DNA from: Trochalopteron elliotii
Lineage: Eukaryota; Chordata; Aves; Passeriformes; Leiothrichidae
NCBI GenBank assembly: GCA_024734555.1
Contig: JANPWX010000473.1
Span: 298,457-362,456 of the forward strand
Direction: 5' to 3'
Length of the DNA: 64,000 bases
Shown: piece after piece, positions 51,001 through 63,479 of the stretch
Layout: each line of letters opens with the position of its first letter
Position numbering within the stretch: the first letter of the stretch is position 1
Made by a program: the position numbers and the translations under genes
Notes under the pieces: generated by a model
The model's database searches: none
What the model was told of the DNA's origin: nothing
What the model saw: only the letters and a program-made list of their open reading frames with translations

Positions 51001-51955
51001 CTTCCCTCAGAGCACAAGAACTAATGGCTTAACTAACTAATGACCACTGATTTCTTTACCATCCTTATTCTCATTCCCACTGTTTGTGTGTGGGAAATGT
51101 CTAATCCAATGCCTCCTTTCACTCAAAAATAGTTTGAAATGGATGCTTTTATAAAAAATGACGTATTATTATCTTTGCTGGGTCAAGATAATAACTTAAT
51201 GATTTAGGCATTGTGGAAATGTAACCCCTGTAACTTCTGGCAGTGTTTTAAATTACTTCTCCCATTGTTGTGATTTTACATGTTGTGCCCAAATGAGGAA
51301 AGAAAATGCTCTTGCATCAGCTACAACAGATTTGTGCTAGCAGTACAACAGTCCTAGCAGTGCATTTGGGAATTGTTACTTTAAAAAGTACTGGTCACCT
51401 TTCTAAAATTAATTGCCTGTTTTAATGCAGTTTTGGTTTCAGGCCTTAGTGGATCACTTTGTTTCTGTAAGTAAGCTTGGTTTCACAATTTCTGGATACT
51501 TGGTCTCTAATCCAGACCTGCATTTAAGTATGCTCCAAGTTCAGTAACAGGCTAGGTACAAGCACTCTTGGATCCAAGTCAGAATGTTTATGACCTTGTC
51601 ATATTAACTACTAAGACAGATCCATCTGGGGCACTTGGTTTCATTTTAATTTTTCTGAATCACTTGGACAAATTCAGTTGTTACATTTTTATAAGACTTG
51701 CTAGTGTAGGGAAAATGACTAAGAAATACTCCCAAGGAAATGGAAATGTTCTCCCATTTCCATTGTTACAGCTAAGCAAAAGCTTGACCTTGATTCTTGA
51801 TACTGTGTTCATTTATTTTAAGCTACACATGGGCAAAACATAGGTAAAAGTCATGATCTATGTTGTAAATTGGTTACTCCATGAAGACAGATAAGAATGT
51901 ATTAGAAGCACTCATTTATTACTGGAGTATTTTAAAAATCTATGCACATTCCACC

Positions 51956-51977
51956 AAAAAAAAAAAAAAAAAAAAAG
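51956..51977 (+). repeat. poly(A) tract, 22 A
   Basis: An uninterrupted run of 22 A followed by GAGAGGCCGTGC. There is no AATAAA just upstream and no recognisable retrocopy, so it is treated as a mononucleotide repeat. Confidence 0.85.
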
Positions 51978-54900
51978 AGAGGCCGTGCTTTAGACTGTAT
52001 TTTCCACATTTTTAGAAGTCTGTGTTCATCTTAAGTAACCCCTCAGATTTCTATTTGAGGAAAGCCCTTTCTTAGAAAAACATCTTTTCACTGAGTTGCA
52101 ATGATTTTTTCATGATATATCTGCCATGTAATTGTTCTAAAGGTTAAAACTTCAAATTGGTGACAAATTAGCTTTCATTAACTGCTTTAGTCACATCTTG
52201 ACAAAATTATTCTAATAGCTGTATCTGCTACAGTTACAAATCCAGTAAAGGCTTGTCACAGAGAGGAAATGTCAGCTATCCATCTGAAATTGAAGGTATA
52301 TTAAACATTGCACTCCCATTTGCAGAAAGCATTTGCAGATATTTGTTTACATTAGTTTACTAATTTGAGCAGCTTACCTTTATTTAGCTGGCATCAGAAC
52401 TGGGGGGCTGAGGGGGTGTGGGGAAGTTTGCAGCAGCCGACAAAGCATGGTGACCCAGCTTGTCACCCAGTGACCTGTGAGAAGGAAATAATGAACTGTG
52501 AGTAGCTGTCATCCTAACTGCTTCTGACAGTTTGGCTATGGGCACATCTGTGTTAGTTGCATGGAAAGGCCTTTGTTGTTTTCCCACTAGTGACTTTGCA
52601 GACCGCTGTGGGCTTTGCTGGCTGCCCTGCTCCTACACTTCCCCTCCTTTTTCTGTAGTAACAGCAGCTGCCACTGATAGAGCTGACATTTCTTTTAATG
52701 ATTTACTTGGCATTTGTATCATTAAAGACAAGAAATTAAATTAAAATACGACAGTCAGTTATTGTAAATGAAAATATTCTCTAATCCATGCAAAATCTGT
52801 TGCCACTATTCGTATAATCATTCTGTCTTACCTGCATGACTTGCAGCAGTGTTCAGTGTCTGTTGTACCCTCCATCCCAATGTTTTACTTAGCTCTTTTA
52901 AGTGAAATATTGAGTTTCATGGTAAAAACATTTTAAATAATCCAGTATACAATGAAACTTGGCACCTTTTCATGGCTAAATGATATATTACAAAATAAAC
53001 AGTAACCTTGCCTATTTATTTACTGTTAAAGGTAACAATTACCATTGCAGATTGACCAAAAGCTGCATGCCTTTCCTGGTACAGCAGTGCTAAATCTTGG
53101 GTAACTTTGCTCACATTATGAACTTTTTAGGTTAAATAAAGACATTCCTGCTCTCCTAATAGGGTTCTTAGCTGATTTGTGAATGATGATTGTTAAGAAT
53201 GTGAAATCATGACTTTTGAAAAATGAATGATGAAAAAATTGCTTGAAAAGTGTAAAGTTGTTTCAAAAAAGTGTAAGTTTTTTGCATGGTTGCTATAACA
53301 TATTGCTTTTAAGTTGTAATATGCTTGGAGTAGGTTGGTACAAGTTACGTTGCATGAGTTGAATATTCAATACTGCACTCGCTAGACTGAAAGAACATTG
53401 TGCTGGAACTGAAATCTTTTTAGTATTAATTGTTTTACTGCTGCAGGTTTGGGGGGGTGGGTTATGTTGTCTTTTTGTATTTACACTTTTTCTTTTCTTA
53501 TTATCTTTATCTGATTCATGCCCCAAGTTCAAGCTGTCCTTGAAAGTGTTCACACGCAAGGAAAAAGAAACTTATGTTCTACCTCTGAGGACACAGATTT
53601 CTGAATTGGTTCCTTTGAGAGGTCTCAACCTGCTCTAGAATACAGGTCACAGTCTCTTGCCTAGTTATGAGGTGGTGGAGCCATTGGATACACACAACAA
53701 TGGGTCCTGTTGCTCCATTTTTGCTTCTCATCAGTGCAATCCTGTGTCCTTTCCTACTTAAAAGTAGTGCAAAGGCTTGTGGTGAACTGGGAGTGTGCAA
53801 ACACAGTGCAATTGTCTACTACATCACACATGGTTCAGGGGAGCATTGCAGGTGCCTTCCAGCTCGTGGCATTTCTCTGTAGTGTGTGAGAAAATTTTTC
53901 AGTCCCACAGCTCTGCATGGAGCTGTTCAGCTCCACAAACATTTGTGAGAGGAAGGTGAATGTATTGTCAAAATCTGAAATGATGCAATATTATTTCTGG
54001 TGAAAGTAAATGAGGACTCTGGCACTAAACGCTTTTTTTCAACCTCACTGAAATCTGTTATTACTCTTAAGAGGGTTTAATGCCATGGATGTTTGTTGAA
54101 GCCATGGAGTTGCAGAGAAACTTCCATCAGATCTTAGAACTTGTTTATTGTTTGCAGAGAAATTGCCCTGCTATCATATCTGTTTTACATGTATCTGTAT
54201 GCATTTAAGACAGTTAAAGGCATTATTTTTTGTACTAAACTACTATTCAAAAATAATAATGGTGTATTAATACATATTGAAAAGTTGCAGAGATGGTGGC
54301 CCTCAACTTTTACACATTTTGACAGTTTTATTTGGAAACCCTATCCCTTCTTTTACAGAGATTTTTAATATTCATTTGAATTGCAAGTCCAATGGACTTA
54401 TGGAAACCAAAAAAGTCCATTTTAATAGAATTTCTTTATATGAATTAAGATTGTTATATAGATAATGCATTTGAAGGGAAAATGCAACTTTCATTTGCTG
54501 GTTGGATACTGACTCATATAAACTTAGTTTTTTGCTATCATTGTCTTAATAGAACAATCACAATTAACCAGGAGTTTAAAAATATCAGCAGTTGGAGAAG
54601 TGTAAATCAGTCTTAAATTCCCAAGAAAGTGCAACAACTGCCTCTTTGATCTGTCAATTTTGAAGGATAAAAGGACAATGAAAAATTTCAATGAAAAATT
54701 CGCAAGAAGATATTTTTTACCAACAATTGGGCACATTTTTACATTATGTACAAATTAATTTTTTCATACAAAATGTTAACTTAAAACATTTCCAGTATTA
54801 AAAGAATTGGGATGATATAATCTGAGGTACTATAAAATTCCAAAATATTCACAAGGTGAAGTGTCTTTCAGTGGCAGTTTTTAATTTTTTTATGGGATAT

Positions 54901-55736
54901 AATTCCTCCACAGATAGGTGTATGACACATGAACTAAAATATGACTTGATTAAGTAGCAGTCCAATTTTTTAACCTCCAAATATTTTTCAACCTTCAAGA
55001 AATTTTTCATCATATTTCTATACAAAGTACAATCATGTTCACAATTACTAGTTCAAAGGTAATTTCCTTAAACAGTATGAAATACTCTATTTTTCCTTTC
55101 AAATTAGCTTCAAATAGGCAAATTCCTTTTAGGAAAATTGTACTTGAAAACTTAGACCTATCTTCATCCAGGTTCATCTCTTTTTCAAGTGCTTACTATC
55201 AGCTTATAATAAAAACAAACTGAATGAGTTAATGACCTTGAATAAGCAAGACCACAGCAGGAACTGAGTCACTGAAAACAGAACTATGGTTAACAAAGGT
55301 TGCTGCTTTTTTAATGCTTAACATGTTGGAATGTAGGAATAGGAGACAGATGGAAAAAATAAAAAAAGGGTTTCCCAGTCAGGTATAAAGCAAGGCACTG
55401 CTGAATCCTTACTGATCTGTCAGAATTGAAAGGGATGTACTGTTTTTGCCGTGGTGACTGGGAAAGAGAATTATGCTCACAAACAATCTCACCATACTCT
55501 TGTCTGAGGTGGGTTGCATCCTCAGTATGATCAAATAAATATTAAAATATAAATATTGGGTTGTATCCCCTCAGCTCGTGCCAGTCAGGTTTCAGGATTG
55601 GGGTTTGTGCCCTCACCCCGTTCTGGGATTTGTGACACTTCATTACCCAGTAACAACACCAAAGTATTTACTTGCATTTAAAGGAACTCTTTTCTGTTCA
55701 AATAAAAAAAAATTCAAAAACAACACAACCTCACCC

Positions 55737-55798
55737 TTAAATCCCTTCAGTATTTTCCCTCATTTAGAGAGGGTGTGGAAAATACTGAAGGGATTTAA
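55737..55798. repeat. perfect 22-bp inverted repeat, 18-base loop
   Basis: The arm at 55737-55758 is the exact reverse complement of 55777-55798. The arm contains AAATCCCTTCAGTATTTTCC. The loop is CTCATTTAGAGAGGGTGT. The arms are of mixed composition (9 G/C in 22), so a perfect match is much less likely by chance than for the AT-rich hairpins elsewhere in this window. The length (62 nt) and fold resemble a small pre-miRNA-like hairpin, but a perfectly paired stem is also what a recent template-switch event leaves. Confidence 0.9.
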
Positions 55799-58700
55799 TT
55801 ATGAAGAAGGATGAGATGTACAGAATACAAAATAACTAAATAGTAAATAAATTTAAGAGTAGTGCCCAAAAACTCTCCTGAGTTTTTTTGTTTTTTTTTT
55901 TTTTGCAAGTTTCTGTTTGTTTGTGAGCTGTTTTTCACATTTTTGTGGTTTGGGGTGTTTTCTGTGTGTTTGGGCTTGTATTTTTTTCAAAATAAGATTT
56001 TGTTTCTGGGTAAAGTGATACAAGAAAGAAAGAGAAGTGTTTTTATTCTCAGCTTATATATTGAAGTAATCATATCTCATTATCCAGATATAATTTAACT
56101 GATGAAGGTAAAATATGGGAATTTATCCTAAATTACAGGGAAAAGTACTTATTAGCTTGAGCAATGCTTATATCATAATTTACCAAGTTATTCCTGCTAA
56201 AAGTATGTGTGTCTGGAAATGACAGTGAAACTCTCTGAGGAACTGGGCAGAATTTCTTTTGAGATAAACTTTTAAATGCAACAGATGGAATGGGGTTACC
56301 TTTGTTTTTTTGTGGGTGTTTTCTTTCTTTCTTTGGTGATATGTGAAAACTCTGAGACCTAAAGTGAAGAAAGGTTAGAAAATGTGCCAGTGACTGAAAT
56401 GGAGAGAATCTGATAGGTTTATAATGAAGTATGTGACAAAAGAATTTTATAAGAAGGCTTCATGCCAGCAATCCTCATGTCAGTGAAAAGTCCTGGGATA
56501 TTAAAATTGAGAAATGCTGTTTTACTCACTTATCTTGTTACACCGAACATAACACCCACAAACACGCTGACAAAGATAAAACTGACAAATGCACAACCAA
56601 TCTTCCCACTCCCAAAGACAAGAAAATTAGTTCTGTGCTGTTGGAGCACAACTCAAGGCTTCTGCAACAATAATAGAGATTAATTTGTAATTGTGTAATT
56701 TGTGATTGCCCCCATTCCTCCAGCCATCTGTAGATGATGGAAAAGGGTGTGAATGGCAAGAAACTGGGAGGTGAGCAGGGAGAGAAACCAAAGGCAGGCT
56801 GAGATTTCCCTCCTTACCATGTGTGATCTTATGGTCCCCCAGCCATATTCTTAAAATGACAGAAATTCGAGAGGAGAAAGGTGTAACAGTCATATTAAAA
56901 ATCTTTTTTAAAGCACAGGGATGTTTTCTACAGTATCTTCTGCATTACCTAATTCCTTTTTAAAGGACTGAAGGAATGAGACTTCTATCACTTCCCTTGG
57001 GGGTGTCATTTCTGCAGTATAATAGTCGTCTTCTCTCTTAGGAATATTTTTTCTGACATTCAGCCAAAAAATATTGTCTGCTCAATTTACTCCCATCACT
57101 CCCTTTGTACTACACAGGTTTGCACCTTTCCAATATTTTTGATAGGAATTTATCCCACTCAATGCAATGGTGGAGCTTAGTTTAGTTGTATGTGGTTATT
57201 TTGCGAACCTGCTTAATGTGGTATGCCTGTGTCTAAATTACTTGCATTACCTTGGCTCACCTCATTTCCAGGGGAATCTTGGAATTCATTCCAAGGGTGT
57301 TTACCAAGAAAAAGTCTGTATTCTGAAATACCAAAAAGTTTGTATTCTGGAATACTCTAACCCCCTTTTTTTTGTTTGAGAGGCAGTTCTGGCATTTAAG
57401 AGCCTTAACAGAAAGTGTTTTTTTAATTAGGCTTATCTCAGGTTTCCAAACACCCTTGGAACATGTAGGATCCAAAATTCAGTACTCTGAAGTGGGCCCA
57501 ACACTCTTATGAACAGTTTTAAAGAGGAGTTTTCCATAGGACAATATGGGATCTTAAACATTTGTGTGATACTCAAAGGGAATGGTAAATAGTAAGAACT
57601 GGTAAATATTTAACAACCTCTTAATAAAAACAGTGCAGGTTTTTTTAATAGGTCTGGGCCAATATTTTATTGTTGTAATGTGATTCAATAACATCTTTAG
57701 ATTAACTGGATTTTTTTTTCTTTTACCATAAACTTTGGCCTTAGCACATCTCGTTTTTCTGACCATGACTCCCTATGAGAGAGCTGTACCTACAAGGACA
57801 CTATTCCTAGTGCAAACACATTTATTACAACTCAAGGTTTAAAACTTAAGGTTTGTGTCAACATAACAGTACTTTCTTTATTAGTCTCCACACTCAAGAA
57901 AAAACTATACTGATGAAAGCCTAATTTCTGCTTTAATTTCAATGCTGGTGTGTCTATCACAGTATTGCACATTACAGTCTTCCACACAAAACCACTCAAA
58001 AATTATAAAGTTAGTGGGTAGATTTATTCTTTTTCATAACTTTACTTGCTGATCTTTAAGAATTGCTGCAGCTACATGGAATGAAGCTAAGAATAAAAAT
58101 GTGAGTTTCTTTCTCTTCTATAAAGTGATATCAGGTTTTCCTCAACTTTAGGAATTTCAGTATTTCTTTGTTGTTGTTTTTGACTAATATCATTACAGCT
58201 GTTTATAAATGTATTAAAGTTTAACTATGCATTCAGATGCTCTTTTATTTGATTGCTAGATTATGGAATTTTATTTAAAATTTCCTCTTCTTTTAGCTTT
58301 GTGTTATGAGCTTCAAAATAATGTTTAGTTGTTCGCTTTCAGATAAAGCTTAGTTTAGTGATCTCTTTTTATCATTTTCATCCCACTTTGAAAATGGTTA
58401 ATTTATTTGCTTACCAACAGAAAACCTTGGCAGTAATAACCAACTGCCAACATGAAGATGGTAAGTTAAAAATTTTAAAATGAGAAAACTAAGACTCAAT
58501 TTGAATTTGTTTCCAAAAAAAAAAAAGCATAGAAATTTCTTTTTACTTGATTATATACCTTAATTTTTATTAATGAAAGCCACATCAATTTAAATAAGAT
58601 AGAGGTTTTATAGTCTCATTATACTAATATGAATTGATAATGAAACCAAAAATACAAATATTTTTATTTTGCCAGACCTCCCTAAATATTAAAGATGGAT

Positions 58701-58881
58701 GTAAAAAAAAAATTGTTAGCTAAATAGGATAGCTATCAGAACTTTAGCTTTCTTTTTGAACTCTGTGGCAGTCATTTTTAAAACACATTTTTCGCAGTGG
58801 AGCTTTTATTCCTTTTTCATTTGACTTTGCCAGTAGGGACCTCTGTTCAGTGTTTCATCCAAAGAAGACACCTTTGACAGT

Positions 58882-59067
58882 GTGGTTGCTCTTCCCCTAC
58901 AAGCACTGTTCCTCTGTGTCATCACTGAATTAGAGCCTAAGTTTTTATGTTGTCCTTCAACCCCTGACCTCCTGGCCCCGAGGCAAGAATATTACCAGCA
59001 CAGCTATGCTGGGCCAGAAAGCAGAGCGCACGCAAAGATGAAACAGTCTGGAACCAGCAAAATCTAA
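58882..59067 (+). other. weak coding-like stretch
   Basis: The 61-codon frame ends at TAA 59065-59067. Its last third (PDLLAPRQEYYQHSYAGPES, then a basic tail) is locally richer in GC and CpG (ccccgaggc, gagcgcacgc) than its surroundings, which is the look of a coding 3' exon. There is no clean acceptor: TTTGACAG at 58873-58880 or CCCTACAAG near 58902 are the nearest choices. Not named. Confidence 0.2.
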
Positions 59068-61359
59068 CCAGTTCTCTGTATTTTCCTCTGAAAAAAAAAC
59101 AAGAAACAAAAGGCAAACCCCTCTTTCTTTTCTCTCAGAGCTCGAGTCTGACTTTAGGCAGCTTTGGCTTGTTCACTGACCCAGGAACAACTACCATCAT
59201 CCTATTAGTACCCTGAATGTGAGATAACCGTACCATGACAGTGTCTTGAACTACAGTGTATACATATGTTTTGAGGCAGATGAAGATAATGTGTTTGGAT
59301 TTTTGTGGCGGGGGGTGGTGGTGTCTCTTCATGGTGATAATTATGATTATTCCAGTCCATTAAAAAGAATTTTTAAAAAACGTTTTGCTTAATGCATAAT
59401 GAACCTACAACAGAAATAATTCAAAGGAATGTTGCATTTGTGTCTGTTGGAATACATATATTTCGATTGGTTTCATATTGTTGAAATGAAACATTATAAG
59501 GATTTATTAACATAAGAAATTTAAAACCCCTCTGTGACTTTGTTCAAAAATTGTAATCCTTAAGTAGCTGCAGCATTATATGTCAAGTTATTCCACAGGT
59601 TAATTAGGCATTTGTTCCTTTCTTTGTTCTGAAACCTGTACCAGCTTGCTCTATCTGATGACCTGCTACTTCTTAAATTGAAATACACAGTGAACAGCTA
59701 GACAGTCATCTTTTAGTCTCTCCTCCATGCTCATCCACTGCCATCATACTTCCTACTTTCCCATTCCACACTGAGAAATTATACTCTACCCAGTTTCTTA
59801 AGAAAGCACTGCACGCCTCTTGTTGTGCCCCTTTATACTTTCTTCTAGTTTCCCTCTACATTCTTTTTCATATGGCAAGAACCAGAACTGCTTCTGGTCA
59901 TGGATTTAACAGTGGCATAGGGATGTTTTTATTTTTGTTCAATGTTTCTTTTCTAAAAATATCCAAACTATGGTCTGCTGTCCTGGCAGTGGTCCACTGT
60001 GCAGGCGAGACTTCCATGGGACCTTCTTTTATTGCAACATCTGGTTCTTCAGCAGGGAGCTGGAGTTAAGCACTTACAAAAACTCTAGAAAACACAGTAG
60101 TGTGTTCTAAAGAAGCATAAGCCTCAGCAAAGAACAAAGAACTTATCTTGGGGTTGTTTTTCCTGCTTATGTATGAACATTTGTTCTAATAAGGATAAAG
60201 TTTGGTAAACATTGCAGAAGAGGTATTTTGCACCATCTAGCTAAACTAAAACTGATGGCTGTGATTTGCAGAAAGGTGTAATGGAAGCCAGGAGAGGGGT
60301 AGTATGAGACATAGCAGAAAGCACCCCTTTCTATTTTATGACTCTCAAAGGGACTGCTGCAATGCTGGGTTTTGGAAATACTTCAGTCAAACTGAGCAGT
60401 ACCAGATTTACAGGACTATCGGGGCAATTTCCTGGAATCAGAATCCTCCAGCACATCTAAAGTGCCAGAAAAATAATAAAATACATCAGTTGAAGAAGCA
60501 TCATTTAAGTTATCTAAAGTTATCTAAGTTAAGTATCTAGACTAAACTTATTTCTGGGGTTTTTTAAATCACTGGGAAGAAATTTTCTTAGTACAAATGA
60601 GTTAGGTGAAAATCCATCGTATAAAACAAAGGAGCTGAACATTGGAATTCACATTCAGCCTTAGTTTCCTAAGTTTCATTGTGCTGTTTTATTTTCCAAA
60701 ATATTAATTTTTCATAGATTGCAGATGACATTTTACATCAATTTATGATCATTGCAGGAATTTAGTGTTATCCTTATAAAATTAAGCCCAGTGGCTTCAG
60801 TCTTTCTTTGTGCTCTAAACTTGTCTGGTACTGCAGAACAGTTGTGAAGGTGGTGAATTTGGTTCTTGGGGAATCCCAGAGTTGATGGAATGCTGGAAGC
60901 TTGCATCAAGACTGCTTTTGCATTTTACCTTTGTTCTGTGGGGTAGCTTGGCTGAGCTATAAGGACCGGGCAGAGCTCCTGATTGAAATTGAAAAGTGGC
61001 AGTGAAGTGGAGACAGATGGGTCCCTTTCCATTTTCTGTTCTGCCTCCCATTCAGCAGGAAGTGACAATAAACTCAAATAATGCCAGACACTTGAACACT
61101 TCCAATAGCTTTAAATTAGGGTAAATAAAATAAGACATATTTTCTTCTTCCAAATTCTTTGGAAAGATTAAATTCCTGGGGCTTTTCCTGCTTTATTCCC
61201 TGATTTTAGTATCAAGCATACTTATTTTGGACTTGGCAATATATTTGTGATAGAATGAGTGTTTTCTTAGACTGTTTATTTCATTACTTGCCAGAAATTT
61301 TACTCATTCTCCTCAGCTTTAGGGAATGGAAGGTTAGGATGAAGGTAAAACAGGGAAGG
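59068..61359. other. non-coding DNA, no gene seen
   Basis: AT-rich DNA with a G/T-rich patch near 59306-59322 and a short 10-base tandem (GTTATCTAAA) near 60509. No repeat family or coding frame is recognised. Confidence 0.6.
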
Positions 61360-61894
61360 TGTTGGATCTAGCCCCCAGTAAAGGGACAGGGTGACTGAGA
61401 GGCGTTCCACGAGTTTATTATTTCATTATCAGTGTCAGTGAAGGTGGAGACATAGAAGATGGTAAAACACACACCAAAACAACAGAAGCAAAAGTTCTCT
61501 TTGTTACAAGGCCTTTTTATTTTTTTTAGCCAATAGGCTAATGCTAAAAGCTGACACGCATCTACTTAAGCCAGTCAATAAACACTACACGTACACCTTA
61601 CAGCATACAATACTTGCTTGTTTCGTATTTTTTGCAGCTCAGAAACTTTCTATGCTCCAAATATTTCAAGGCCTAAAATCCAACTCTGTTTCAAACCTCT
61701 ATCACGCTTATTGCAATGCTGTGAAAATCCTCTGCTTTTTCAGTTCCCACAATACTCCCTCTCAGTACAACCAGAAAACCCCTCTTTTGATATTTTTTGT
61801 CAATTATTAGCTGCATTGTGTTGCAGAGTTCTACTATGGTGCGTCTTTTCTCATCTAATTAAACAGGACTACAAGTTTTCTATGCAAAGTTACA
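61360..61894 (-). mobile_element. ERVK-type solo LTR, minus strand
   Basis: Read on the minus strand the segment starts TGTAAC and ends CCAACA (TG...CA), about 535 bp. It has the LTR layout in order: a long U3, a TATA-like AAATAAAAAGG near 61517-61527, then about 100 bases later AATAATAAACTCGTGGAACG with a polyadenylation signal, then a U5 of about 60 bases (CGCCTCTCAGTCACCCTG...). The R-U5 wording resembles class II (ERVK) LTRs of songbirds, from memory. There is no polypurine tract next to its U3 and no clear primer-binding site past its U5, so no proviral body in the same orientation is attached. A TGGGGGCT word inside U5 resembles a proline primer-binding site, but the LTR end lies beyond it. 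The flanking 6-mers (GGAAGG, TTGCTA) do not form a duplication. Confidence 0.6.
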
Positions 61895-61981
61895 TTGCTA
61901 GACTTTAAAATCTTTCATTACCCTACTTAATATATGTTTTGCTTTTTAAGGCACCTTTTCTGTTTGCTTTCAGCAAAATGC

Positions 61982-62386
61982 TCTCCCACAAGTCGAGCAA
62001 TTATTGAAATAACACATCCCACTCTAAAATGCATTTTAGACCAACAGAAGGGGAGAGCAGAAGTGACACCACAGATGAGGTTGAGCAAAGTTTTCCATGT
62101 TTTTAACTTTTTGAACAGCTCTTTTGCAGAACCCAATCCACCAATTTTTAAGCAATTTTCAAATAACAAACAGGCCAAATTGAAAGAAAATCCTACTGTT
62201 TTAATTAGAAACCTTGAGACAGGACAAATTGAAGGTCCATTTCAGTTAATAACCTGGGGCAAAGGGTATGCTTGTGTCTCCACAGGTGCAGGACCTGAGT
62301 GGGTTCCAGTGAAGAACATGATGCCATATCATCTGCAAGAACACACTGACAATTCCAAGGGCAGAGAAACAAGCACACAGGCGTGA
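61982..62386 (+). pseudogene. ERV pol fragment: integrase C-terminal region
   Basis: An open frame of about 134 codons carries the end of the catalytic core and the C-terminal DNA-binding domain of a class II retroviral integrase. It has HPTLKCILDQQKG (the helix after the last catalytic Glu), LNFLNSSF, NPPIFKQFSNN, then the strongly typical GPFQLITWGKGYACVSTG and PEWVPVKNMMPYH. The D,D-35-E catalytic residues lie in the missing part. The frame stays open to a TGA that looks like the natural pol stop (62384-62386). The ATG at 61934 lies outside the homology and is not a real start. Confidence 0.85.
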
Positions 62387-62518
62387 GCCAAACAGAGAGA
62401 TCATGGTTCACACCTGATGTTCTTTGTTCTACTTGTAAAACCATGAATTTTATGTCAATGTGAAAAGTGTGGGAATTGTTGGTTTTGTAGAGCTCTCTTG
62501 GCAAAAGTGTGATATCTG

Positions 62519-63055
62519 TTGTGTTACATCACAGAGTCAGAAAAAGTGTATTCCCTCACTGAACCTATAAAGGTAAAATTACCCCTTCTTGCTGCAGTTG
62601 GCCAGTACCTGAATAAATTTAGGAAAATACAAAAGCAGAATTTGGAAATTGAAATATATGGAAAAACCTTTTGCCAAAAAATAGGTCATGAAAGTTATGG
62701 AGCTAAATTGAGTGTTATGCTGGTGCTTGCTAGTTTTGCTTCTTGCAGTGCAGACCTGCCTGTGGAACAAACAAAAAGAAATGTTTGAGTTGCTTTAGCC
62801 AAGGCAGCAGGCTCAGACACCATATGTCTGTCCAATTTGAACCCAGAAAAGTCTTTTACAACCTGTCTAGTCGATGTGCCAGTAAAAGATTGGCCGATAC
62901 CTATGTATTATGATCCTTTGACCAAAAAGCAACTTAACAGTAAGCCAGGCGAGGTTGCCAACAGGAGCAGTCCCATAAGTGATTGGGACATTTGGACCAA
63001 AGAACTTCCTAAAGCACTTTCTGAACCCCAAGAATTGGAGATTCTTGGTTTTTAA
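62519..63055 (+). pseudogene. ERV env, signal peptide and N-terminal surface subunit, interrupted
   Basis: One frame holds a hydrophobic signal-peptide-like stretch (LSVMLVLASFASCSA, about 62708-62752). It then reads DLPVEQTKRNV, hits a single in-frame TGA (62786-62788), and continues in the same frame through SDTICLSNLNPEKSF and VDVPVKDWPIPMYYDP to TAA 63053-63055. The reading beyond the stop keeps typical surface-subunit character (scattered Cys, Asn and Trp). The next part of the subunit is in another frame, so there is one nonsense change and then a frameshift near 63050. The 132 bases before it (62387-62518) are the pol-env gap. Confidence 0.7.
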
Positions 63056-63057
63056 CA

Positions 63058-63474
63058 ATGGATTTCTGCCTTATGTTTTCCACTAGTAATTGGCAAGAAA
63101 GTGATCCTCCAAAGTACAGTGTTACTCCCCATTACCTTGCATACAGGAACTCGAGTTTTTGGTGTAATTATTCGGACAGTTGGGGTGGGCTTTCTGGGAT
63201 TTGCTACTATCCACGGCAATTACCAAAAGGATATTTGTTCATTTGTGGAGATAGGGCTTGGCAGGGCATTTCATCACACCTTGGAGGTGGTCCATGCAGC
63301 ACTAGAGAGCTCATTGTGATAGCACCTAGTCCTAAAGCAGTCATTAAGAAAAAAACAGAGGAAAAAGATTTGCCGATCAATATGAAGAGAATTATAATAG
63401 TGATTTTTAGACCCTGGAACATTGTGAAAAGATTTCAGAAGGTTTGTTTCTACCCCAACTTCCTTCAGCAATAG
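63058..63474 (+). pseudogene. ERV env, C-terminal half of the surface subunit
   Basis: The frame shifts relative to the previous piece and reads YSVTPHYLAYRNSSFWCNYS. It then gives the hallmark surface-subunit sequence FICGDRAWQG followed by GGPC, and a basic stretch (KAVIKKKTEEKD). A usual end-of-SU furin site is not evident. The distal part of this frame (after about 63390) loses Env character, suggesting another frameshift before the transmembrane subunit. Potential N-glycosylation sites (NSS, NYS) are present. Confidence 0.75.
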
Positions 63475-63479
63475 CATTA

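Larger units (their letters stand above)
48005..58881. other. non-coding DNA, no confident gene
   Basis: Nearly 11 kb of AT-rich DNA. It contains a 22-A run (51956-51977), the perfect inverted repeat at 55737-55798, a T-rich run near 55885-55904 and a GGGA repeat near 50017. A minus-strand frame of 102 codons at 48709-49017 and another of 88 codons at 53293-53559 have no convincing splice sites. No CR1 or LTR could be recognised. Confidence 0.5.

Noticed and set aside
51956..51977. 22-A run as the tail of a processed pseudogene
   Set aside because: No AATAAA just upstream, no coding relic to its left and no target-site duplication visible.
61364..61377. TGGGGGCT... word on the minus strand as a proline-tRNA primer-binding site starting a provirus
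   Set aside because: Only the first eight bases fit, the likely LTR end (CCAACA) lies past it, and no gag leader follows on that strand.
61934..61981. ATG at 61934 as the start of a host gene continuing into the integrase-like frame
   Set aside because: The 16 codons before 61982 lack similarity to integrase and are just open sequence left of the truncation point; the rest is clearly retroviral pol.
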